Positions 1 to 5,446 of a DNA stretch of 5,446 nucleotides are shown piece after piece (within the stretch, counting starts at the first letter, position 1; every line of letters begins with the position of its first letter). The position numbers and the translations under genes are program-made. The notes beneath the pieces are model-generated. The model worked only from the letters and a program-made list of their open reading frames with translations, ran no database searches and was not told the origin of the DNA. This DNA comes from Spirochaetales bacterium. Lineage in GTDB: Bacteria > Spirochaetota > Spirochaetia > Sphaerochaetales > Sphaerochaetaceae. Where the stretch lies: contig JALFCJ010000077.1 in assembly GCA_022771185.1 (NCBI GenBank), forward strand, positions 1 to 5,446. The letters are read 5' to 3'.

Positions 1-843
1 ATCTTTAAAGTCTGAGATTATTCTCTCCCCTCTTTTTTTCATAGACTCTACTTCTTCTTCTCCAAATTTCTCTGCCCATTTTATAGAATATAGGGCTGCA
101 TGGAGAGAATAGAAGGCAAAGGCGCGCCAAAAAGAATCAGGGACAGAGTAATCAAAATAAGAGTCTATCATTCCTCTTACAAAGGGAACGCTGGACTCCA
201 CTCCGAAGCACTCTCCTTTATAAAACTCTTCGTATCTATCACCCACTTCCCATCTATTGTAATCTATGACTCCGATTCGCCCTTCATTTGTGTATATCAA
301 GTTTCCGGGATGAAAGTCTCCATGTAGATAAACAGGCTCCTCAACCCATATGTCATCAATGTGGTCTAATAAGTATTCTATAACCACATCGTCTCCCTTT
401 ATTCTAACTGACAATTCTTTATATGCCTTGAGCTGTCGAAGTTTTTTCTCTTTCTTAGTAGAAGTGGGAATATCACACTCTCGAAGAGGAATAGAATGAA
501 TCAAAGAAAGGATATGCCCCGCTTCTTTTCCCTTTTTATATTGCTCATCTTCACTCAAACTAGGAAGTACTTTCTCCAAGTCCTCACCTTCAACCCAATC
601 CAGAATCATATAGAAGTATTTTCCATCTTCTGTGACACCTGAATCCACAGGAGTTGAAGTTGGAAAAGAAAAAGACGAAAAGAGAGTGATCATTTCATAC
701 TCCTTCTCTTTTTCTATTTTTCCATCTATAGAAGAGAGACGCAAGATATACTTCTTCCCACTCTTATCTTTAATCAAGAATTTAATGTCGGAGGACCAGC
801 CTTTATCTATTATTGTGGATTCTGCTATATCTTCTAATCTCAT
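1..843 (-). CDS. APH-family phosphotransferase (small-molecule kinase), C-terminus cut by window edge
   Basis: The minus-strand frame is open from an ATG at 843 to the window edge (281 codons, no stop seen). It reads as a cytosolic kinase of the aminoglycoside/choline phosphotransferase fold. An N-lobe glycine/serine loop (GWSSD, residues 15-19) is followed by strand KYILRLS (31-37), a linker with LDWVEGEDLE (81-90), the catalytic loop HGDFHPGN (174-181; D176 is the expected base, N181 a metal ligand) and IDYNR (193-197; D194 is the DFG-type Mg2+ ligand). A helical C-lobe (WAEKFGEEEVESM) resembles the end of roughly 285-300-residue family members, so probably only a few residues are missing. 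The start at 843 is preferred because AGGAG at 852-848 precedes it. An in-frame ATG at 855 overlaps that site, and an upstream stop lies at 894-892. The substrate is unknown; family resemblance does not show antibiotic resistance. The nucleotide-binding lysine position appears to be R35, which is common in this family. Confidence 0.88.
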   Translation of the reverse strand, partial: MRLEDIAESTIIDKGWSSDIKFLIKDKSGKKYILRLSSIDGKIEKEKEYEMITLFSSFSFPTSTPVDSGVTEDGKYFYMILDWVEGEDLEKVLPSLSEDEQYKKGKEAGHILSLIHSIPLRECDIPTSTKKEKKLRQLKAYKELSVRIKGDDVVIEYLLDHIDDIWVEEPVYLHGDFHPGNLIYTNEGRIGVIDYNRWEVGDRYEEFYKGECFGVESSVPFVRGMIDSYFDYSVPDSFWRAFAFYSLHAALYSIKWAEKFGEEEVESMKKRGERIISDFKD

Positions 844-962
844 TCTACTCCTCATCCTTTTTATGAGTCTATTTCCCAATATCAAAAAAAACTACTATCG
901 TTGTTCTGATAAGTATTGTGAGAACGTATTTCATCATACTTTCTCTGCTTAAAAGCAGAAAA

Positions 963-993
963 ATCATATTGCGTTTCTTTTCTATATTGTCAA
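963..993 (-). promoter_or_regulatory. Candidate sigma-70 promoter for the APH-family kinase gene
   Basis: On the minus strand a perfect -35 box TTGACA (993-988) is followed by TATGAT (968-963), which matches the -10 consensus at five of six positions. The 19-base spacer is longer than the preferred 17. Transcription would start near 956 and leave a leader of about 110 bases. A small hairpin (944-959, six base pairs, loop TTTA) would then sit at the very 5' end of the mRNA. The promoter lies downstream of the pyrophosphatase terminator, which fits separate transcription of the kinase gene. This rests on box matching only. Confidence 0.4.
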
Positions 994-1011
994 GAAAATA
1001 TTCTTTTCTAC

Positions 1012-1050
1012 TTTTAAAAATTCACCCACAGTTTATGGGACTGCGGGTGA
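1012..1050 (-). terminator. Rho-independent terminator of the membrane pyrophosphatase gene
   Basis: Positions 1022-1032 and 1040-1050 form an 11-bp stem around a 7-base loop. In the minus-strand RNA all positions pair, including one G-U wobble (1044 with 1028), and the stem is followed by A then UUUUU (1020-1016). In the plus direction the same position would be an A-C mismatch and no U tract follows, so the element points one way. It starts about 20 bases past the pyrophosphatase stop codon and is positioned to stop read-through into the kinase gene. Confidence 0.85.
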
Positions 1051-1070
1051 GTATAAGAGAGAGAAATCTA

Positions 1071-3179
1071 TTATTTGATTAGCGTAAAGTTCCTAATTAC
1101 TCCGCCAAGGGTATTGGCAACTGTAGACATACTCTTGATAAAGATATCTAAGGCGACTCCTACAACATCTTTTCTTGTGTCTCCTACAGTGTCGCCTACA
1201 ACAGCGGCCTTATGGGCTGCACTACCCTTTCCGTGTCCTTCAAGCCTCTCTTCTTCTATAAACTTCTTTGCGTTGTCGAAGGCACCGCCGCTGTTTCCCA
1301 TAAATATTGCTCTAGGGATGGCAACTATAGTTGCGCCCACCAGTAAGCCACCGATAAATTCAACGCCGAATAATAATCCTCCGACAACAGGGATCACAAG
1401 AGCCAGAATAGATGGGAAGAGCATCTTTCTCAGGGCTTCCTCAGTGGCTGTCTTTATCATAGTGTTATAATCAGGTTTGACCCTCCCTTCCAATACTCCA
1501 GGAATAGACAACAGCTTATCTCCGTCATCAGCCATCTTCTTTGCGGAGTCTATTGTGTTGTCAGTCAGGATCGCTGAGAAGTACTCCACAAGAGCTCCTC
1601 CAAGTATTCCACCTGCAACTACTACGAATGAAGCGATGTTCAGTATCGGCTCACCAGATGAATAAGAGCCTACATATGCAACTATCAGCGATACTGTTGC
1701 AAAGGCAGCTGATCCTATGGCAAAGCCCTTTCCAATGGCGGCTGTAGTGTTACCCACAGCATCCAGTTTATCTGTGATGATTCTTACGTCATGAGGAAGA
1801 TGACAAGACTCAGCTAGGCCTCCTGCGTTATCGGCAATAGGACCGAAGGCGTCTATAGATACTGTAGTTCCTACAAATGAGAGCATTCCAAGGGAAGCCA
1901 GTGCTATTCCATATGTACCTGAGATCTTTCCAGATATAAAGAGTGATATTGCGATAAAAAGTACTGGTAACAGACAGCTTCTGCTTCCTATAGCATCGCC
2001 TTTTGTTATGACGAAGGCCTCTCCTTCTGTAGCCATACCAGCTAGAATCTGTGTGGGTTTATAATCGGTACTGGTATAATACTCGGTGATCATACCGATA
2101 GCTACTCCTGATATTATTCCGAGTACTGCGCTTACCCATGGAGAAGCCCATCCGATGAGGAATGATGAAGGAAGCTCAACCTTTGAGAAAAGCATGTAAC
2201 TGGAAATGAGACCTAAAACAAGGGTGAAGAAAGCTGAAATGTAAGTTGCCGAGTTCAGCTCCTTACTTGGATTGTCTCCCATCTTCTTCTTTTGGACAAT
2301 AATAAGAGCCAAGAGACACCCCAAGAGTCCGCCTCCTGCAAGGATTACTGGATACATCATGGCGCTATCGAAGGCTGAAGAAGATAGAGATCCTGTCTTA
2401 AATAGAGTTGATGCAATAAGAATACCTGCAGCAGTAGTTGCAACGAAGGACTCCAGGAGGTCAGAGCAGTTACCTGCAATATCATTGACGTTGTCACCGA
2501 TGAAGTCTGCAATAACGTTTGGAACTCTGCTGTCATCTTCCGGTAGGTCATGCCTGATCTTAGCAAGGATATCAGATGAGATATCTGCAGCCTTTGTGTA
2601 ATTACCTCCTGCTACACGATTGAACATGGCGACTAGGGAGCAGCCAAGAGAGTATGTAGTAATCCTCATTGTAGAAGCATTGCACTTCAGGGACAGAAGG
2701 AACCCTGAACCTGAAGCATCATGGTCAATCCCCCAAATAAAGAGAATGACGACAAGACCCAACAGACCGAAGGCCTGTACAGAGAGCCCCGCAACAGAAC
2801 CGCCTGAGAGAGCGACTTTTACAGTCTCTCCTATAGATAAGCTTTCCCTGGCCTTATTAGATGTCCTGACATTTGCCAATGTTGCGCTCTTCATCCCAGT
2901 GATGCATGCCGCACTGGAAGCCAAGGCTCCCAAAAGGAGAGTAAGACCAGATGTCTTTTCTACAAAGAGAGAGAATATAAGGGCTACAATCAAAACAACG
3001 ATGAATATCGTCTTATATTCTGTCTTCATAAATGTATTGGCGCCACTACGTATGATGGCGGCCATCTCTACCATCTCATCCGTACCTTCATTCATAGCTT
3101 TGATTCTTCTATAGTTGAAGAAAACATAGACGAGAGAAAGGATTATCACTCCAAGTACTATTCCCCAGATTGTTCCCAT
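1071..3179 (-). CDS. hppA: Membrane-bound, ion-translocating pyrophosphatase (K+-dependent type), divergent
   Basis: This complete 702-residue protein has the usual length of the family, whose members hydrolyse pyrophosphate and use the energy to pump Na+ and/or H+ across the cytoplasmic membrane through 16 transmembrane helices. Visible landmarks are GMKSATLANVRT (95-106), GGNYTKAADISSDILAK (191-207; K196, D199, D203, K207), PEDD (213-216), IADFIGDNVNDIAG (223-236; D225, D229, D233), SDLLESF (239-245; D240, gate-type E243), EYYTSTDYKPTQ (366-377), DAFGPIADNAGG (443-454; D450), LDAVGNTTAAIGKG (472-485; N477), FDNAKKF (634-640; D635, K638) and GDTVGDTRKD (662-671; D663, D667, K670, D671). Ala480 with Gly483 is the K+-dependent signature; K+-independent members have Lys and Thr there. 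Oddities: the Glu of the D-x7-K-x-E motif is R209, the TGPATN stretch reads EGEAFV (385-390), and GPSLN reads GVALD (674-678). The start ATG has a strong AGGAGG site. The pumped ion cannot be fixed from sequence. The name hppA reflects the family, not proven H+ transport. Confidence 0.95.
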   Translation of the reverse strand: MGTIWGIVLGVIILSLVYVFFNYRRIKAMNEGTDEMVEMAAIIRSGANTFMKTEYKTIFIVVLIVALIFSLFVEKTSGLTLLLGALASSAACITGMKSATLANVRTSNKARESLSIGETVKVALSGGSVAGLSVQAFGLLGLVVILFIWGIDHDASGSGFLLSLKCNASTMRITTYSLGCSLVAMFNRVAGGNYTKAADISSDILAKIRHDLPEDDSRVPNVIADFIGDNVNDIAGNCSDLLESFVATTAAGILIASTLFKTGSLSSSAFDSAMMYPVILAGGGLLGCLLALIIVQKKKMGDNPSKELNSATYISAFFTLVLGLISSYMLFSKVELPSSFLIGWASPWVSAVLGIISGVAIGMITEYYTSTDYKPTQILAGMATEGEAFVITKGDAIGSRSCLLPVLFIAISLFISGKISGTYGIALASLGMLSFVGTTVSIDAFGPIADNAGGLAESCHLPHDVRIITDKLDAVGNTTAAIGKGFAIGSAAFATVSLIVAYVGSYSSGEPILNIASFVVVAGGILGGALVEYFSAILTDNTIDSAKKMADDGDKLLSIPGVLEGRVKPDYNTMIKTATEEALRKMLFPSILALVIPVVGGLLFGVEFIGGLLVGATIVAIPRAIFMGNSGGAFDNAKKFIEEERLEGHGKGSAAHKAAVVGDTVGDTRKDVVGVALDIFIKSMSTVANTLGGVIRNFTLIK

Positions 3180-3183
3180 ATAC

Positions 3184-3190
3184 TCCTCCT
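3184..3190 (-). promoter_or_regulatory. Strong ribosome binding site of the pyrophosphatase gene
   Basis: The minus strand reads AAGGAGGAGTAT directly before the ATG at 3179. The AGGAGG core, close to a full match to the 16S anti-Shine-Dalgarno sequence, sits about five bases from the start codon. It fixes the start and suggests efficient translation, in contrast with the divergent SNF2 gene. Confidence 0.85.
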
Positions 3191-3209
3191 TCTATATTCT
3201 TTTTTCTTT

Positions 3210-3237
3210 ATAGTATCATGAGAATTTCTTATGGCAA
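3210..3237 (-). promoter_or_regulatory. Candidate promoter for the pyrophosphatase gene (extended -10)
   Basis: On the minus strand TTGCCA (3237-3232) lies 16 bases before TACTAT (3215-3210). The -10 box is preceded by TGA, giving an extended -10 (TG-n) that could compensate for its 4/6 match. Transcription would begin near 3203, leaving a leader of about 24 bases that carries only the ribosome binding site. The region is AT-rich, so chance matches are expected. Confidence 0.4.
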
Positions 3238-3242
3238 TATTA

Positions 3243-3256
3243 ATTTTTGTAAAAAT
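3243..3256. repeat. 14-bp AT-rich palindrome between the divergent promoter candidates
   Basis: ATTTTT-GT-AAAAAT is a perfect 6+6 inverted repeat with a two-base centre. It lies between the candidate -35 boxes of the pyrophosphatase gene (3232-3237) and the SNF2 gene (3258-3263), a place where a shared dimeric regulator could bind. No known operator is recognised, and the sequence is simple enough to arise by chance in such AT-rich DNA. Confidence 0.25.
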
Positions 3257-3257
3257 A

Positions 3258-3285
3258 TTGAGGTATTCATAAAGAAAACTCTAAT
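3258..3285 (+). promoter_or_regulatory. Weak candidate promoter for the SNF2-family gene
   Basis: TTGAGG (3258-3263) is followed after 16 bases by TCTAAT (3280-3285), a 5/6 match to the -10 consensus. Transcription would start near 3292, giving a leader of about 80 bases. Other AT-rich hexamers closer to the gene, such as TATAAA near 3329, lack a good -35 partner. This is a motif match only. Confidence 0.25.
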
Positions 3286-3374
3286 AAACCGATTTATATA
3301 TCAAAGAATTCTAATATTAATTCTTTCTATAAATATATCTTGGACATAGAACAATCATTTTGTAAGCTATATTC

Positions 3375-5446
3375 ATGCAGAAGAAAAAGAATAATCTAGA
3401 GTTCATAATCACCCACGATGGATTTAAACCTGACTTCAGTAAGGAAAAATGCCCTGATTTTTTTCCAGACCAGTACAGAGGGATGTACAATGCCGTCTTA
3501 TCTGACAGCATCAAGGATTCCTCTCCTTCTCTAGACTTTCTGAAACGTATTACAGATAACTTTTTCTTCCAATTGGAGCGGACTCCCTCGCTCTCGTTAG
3601 AGAGAGAAAACGTCATTGTTTCCTATGATAAAATCGAGCTGGATGAAATACTATCCGACGCTCCTTTTATTCTGGGTGGCAAATATCTTAGTTCAAAGTG
3701 GGCTCTATCACTCTTTGATCGCTATCTTTCCTTTTTCAAGAGTGATATCTCCTCATATTCCTCTTCTGTAGAATCATACTTTTCTTCCTTCTCTTCCCGC
3801 TTCAAGCTTCCTTCTAGGATCTTCTTTCACCTTTTGGAAAGCAAAAAGCCAGAATCTCCCTTTGCTTTTATGGCAACTTATTCAACAATTGGTGATGACG
3901 GGAAAGTTCATCACTACCCACTTAAGTACGCACTTAAGGAGTGTTCCTCCTCCATAGAGAAACTTGCAGTCCTTATCTCTTCCATAAAGAAAGCGGCAAA
4001 GAACAGCAGAATAATTTCATCTTGGCTTAATACAGGAGAGATATTCTCTCCGATCTATGTATCAAAAGAAGAAGCATATGCTTTCCTAATGGATGTTCCT
4101 TTATTTGAAGAAGCCGGTATTGTCACTAGAATTCCTGGATGGTGGAAGAAGAGAAAAAGAAACTCAAGGATCACTATTGAAATAGAAAGTAGAGGCAGTA
4201 ATTGTTCCATTACAGCTTTCAGACCAAAGATGGTCTGGCAAGGCGTCGAGATCACAAAGGATGAGATACAAGACATTCTCTCCAGAACTGAAGGTCTTTA
4301 TCTACTCAAAGGAAACTGGATTGAAGTCGATAAACATAGTCTCGAGTTGTTGTTCAAGGAATACGAAGAGCTAGAAAACAAAGAGTTATCATTACTATCT
4401 GCTTTAAAGTTGTCCGCAGGAGTAGAAAAGAAGCCTTTTCCTATCTCTATTGATATAGAAAATATGATAAAAACCTCCATTGCCTCAGACCTTCCTACTA
4501 CCCCGCCTTCATCTTTTACAGGTACTCTGAGACCTTATCAAACCGATGGCTTTAGATGGCTTATGGGAATATCCCGACTATCCTTGGGACCATTATTGGC
4601 CGATGATATGGGACTGGGTAAAACAGTGGAAATACTGGCATATCTGGAGGAAGTGAGAAGTAGATATAAAGATGCAAAAGTACTATTGGTTGTTCCTGCC
4701 TCTCTTCTTGGTAACTGGGGACGGGAGTGTGTGAAGTTCACACCCGATTTGGATTTCTCCATCAGACATGGAAAAGATGCCAAGAAAAAAGACTTCCCTT
4801 TCCTTACTATCGTCACTTATCAGGGAGCAGCGACCAGCGCTTCAATAAAAGAAGAGAAATGGGACTTGGTGGTTCTTGATGAAGCCCAGAATATAAAGAA
4901 TAGAAACACGAAGCAGACTAAAGCTATAAAAGCCTTGGAGCGTAAGCAAGCTATAGCCATGACAGGTACTCCTATAGAGAACTCCTTGATGAACCTTTGG
5001 TCTATCTTCGATTTTCTTTCTCCTGGGCTTTTGGGAAATGAGAAAGACTTTGAATCCTTCTCTGATTCACTTGGTGGAGATAAAATGGACAACCTAAAGA
5101 GAGTTGTTACACCATTTATCTTAAGGCGCCTTAAGACAGATAAGTCTATTATCAACGACCTTCCTGAAAAAGTAGAGAACGAGCTTATGGTATCTCTCAC
5201 TCCTGAGCAGAGAGTACTATACAATAAAGTAGTAGATGAATATGAAGAGGCCCTTCAGAGAAAAGAAGAGACAGGAGCAAATCCTCTCACTCTCGCCGGC
5301 TCTACAATTATGAAGCTGAAGATGGTAGCAAACCATCCTTCCCAGTACCTAGGGGATGGGGAGTATGATGAGAAAAAGAGTGGAAAGTTCCTTCTCTTGA
5401 AAGAACTATGTACCACTATCCATGAAAACAGAGAGAAGGTCCTGAT
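3375..5446 (+). CDS. SNF2-family ATPase/helicase, HelZ-like, 3' end beyond the window
   Basis: The first 690 residues of a soluble superfamily-2 DNA translocase are present; the frame is open at the window end. Residues 1-244 match nothing I recognise. Residues about 245-330 resemble the SNF2-associated domain typical of HelZ-like proteins: EEAG, then IPGWWKKRKR (253-262), then LLKGNWIEVD (310-319). The SNF2 ATPase core follows, with LRPYQTDGFRWL (385-396), Walker A LADDMGLGKT (408-417), VVPASLLGNW (439-448, motif Ia), Walker B LDEAQ (501-505), TGTPIENS (530-537, motif III), FILRRLKTDK (581-590) and MVANHP (650-655) entering the second RecA lobe. Motifs V and VI (arginine finger) lie outside. 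Such proteins remodel DNA-protein complexes using ATP; the biological role of this one is unknown. An in-frame TAA at 3363 leaves the ATG at 3375 as the first usable start, but no clear Shine-Dalgarno precedes it. The next ATG (3483) has GAGGG directly abutting it, too close to act well. Confidence 0.92.
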   Translation, partial: MQKKKNNLEFIITHDGFKPDFSKEKCPDFFPDQYRGMYNAVLSDSIKDSSPSLDFLKRITDNFFFQLERTPSLSLERENVIVSYDKIELDEILSDAPFILGGKYLSSKWALSLFDRYLSFFKSDISSYSSSVESYFSSFSSRFKLPSRIFFHLLESKKPESPFAFMATYSTIGDDGKVHHYPLKYALKECSSSIEKLAVLISSIKKAAKNSRIISSWLNTGEIFSPIYVSKEEAYAFLMDVPLFEEAGIVTRIPGWWKKRKRNSRITIEIESRGSNCSITAFRPKMVWQGVEITKDEIQDILSRTEGLYLLKGNWIEVDKHSLELLFKEYEELENKELSLLSALKLSAGVEKKPFPISIDIENMIKTSIASDLPTTPPSSFTGTLRPYQTDGFRWLMGISRLSLGPLLADDMGLGKTVEILAYLEEVRSRYKDAKVLLVVPASLLGNWGRECVKFTPDLDFSIRHGKDAKKKDFPFLTIVTYQGAATSASIKEEKWDLVVLDEAQNIKNRNTKQTKAIKALERKQAIAMTGTPIENSLMNLWSIFDFLSPGLLGNEKDFESFSDSLGGDKMDNLKRVVTPFILRRLKTDKSIINDLPEKVENELMVSLTPEQRVLYNKVVDEYEEALQRKEETGANPLTLAGSTIMKLKMVANHPSQYLGDGEYDEKKSGKFLLLKELCTTIHENREKVL

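Noticed and set aside
1..843. Aminoglycoside resistance gene
   Set aside because: Only the general kinase fold and catalytic motifs are present. The sequence does not resemble any specific resistance enzyme I recognise, and no mobile element is nearby.
632..952. Plus-strand open frame of 106 codons, and another at 100-327
   Set aside because: Both lie antisense to the APH-family kinase, which has clear family motifs. The translations are low-complexity, without recognisable domains or ribosome binding sites.
941..963. Possible second terminator, formed by the TCTGCT/AGCAGA hairpin
   Set aside because: The stem is only six base pairs and AT-rich, and neither strand has a U tract after it in the right direction. 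The hairpin at 1022-1050 already ends the pyrophosphatase transcript.
1075..3114. Several plus-strand open frames (1075-1470, 1477-1665, 1541-1747, 2272-2601, 2620-3114) and a minus-strand one at 2357-2566
   Set aside because: All overlap the pyrophosphatase gene in other frames. Their translations show no family motifs and are explained by the composition of the real gene.
3317..5224. Minus-strand open frames (3317-3616, 4055-4276, 4298-4480, 4538-4816, 4820-5224)
   Set aside because: They are antisense to the SNF2-family gene, whose frame is open throughout with helicase motifs in the right order.
3375..5446. SNF2 protein as part of a phage-defence system such as DISARM
   Set aside because: No methylase, nuclease or other defence partner is visible, and the N-terminal segment fits the HelZ type. 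Neighbouring housekeeping-type genes give no sign of a defence island.

Overview
The window holds three protein-coding genes and the short control regions between them. It looks like ordinary bacterial chromosome, moderately AT-rich, with strong purine-rich ribosome binding sites and many AGA and ATA codons. A K+-dependent-type membrane pyrophosphatase, an aminoglycoside-phosphotransferase-fold kinase and a HelZ-like SNF2 protein occurring together fit an anaerobic or fermentative bacterium. Spirochaetota or Clostridia-like Firmicutes are my best guesses. This is a weak inference, because there is no rRNA or other marker gene in view.

Layout: (1) Positions 1-843, minus strand, encode a small-molecule kinase of the APH (aminoglycoside/choline phosphotransferase) family, cut by the window edge close to its expected C-terminus. 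(2) Positions 844-1070 hold a candidate promoter for that kinase and a rho-independent terminator for the next gene. (3) Positions 1071-3179, minus strand, encode a complete 702-residue membrane-bound, ion-pumping pyrophosphatase. It keeps most catalytic acidic residues and the K+-dependence signature, but several otherwise near-invariant motifs are altered. (4) Positions 3180-3374 are a short AT-rich divergent intergenic region with back-to-back promoter candidates and a small palindrome between them. (5) Positions 3375-5446, plus strand, encode the first 690 residues of a SNF2-family ATPase of the HelZ type; the second RecA lobe continues past the window.

The three genes show no evident shared pathway. 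The terminator separates the two minus-strand genes, so they probably are not one operon, and the SNF2 gene is transcribed away from them. I found no CRISPR array, tRNA, rRNA, insertion sequence or recognisable new multi-gene system. The most notable item is the divergent pyrophosphatase.
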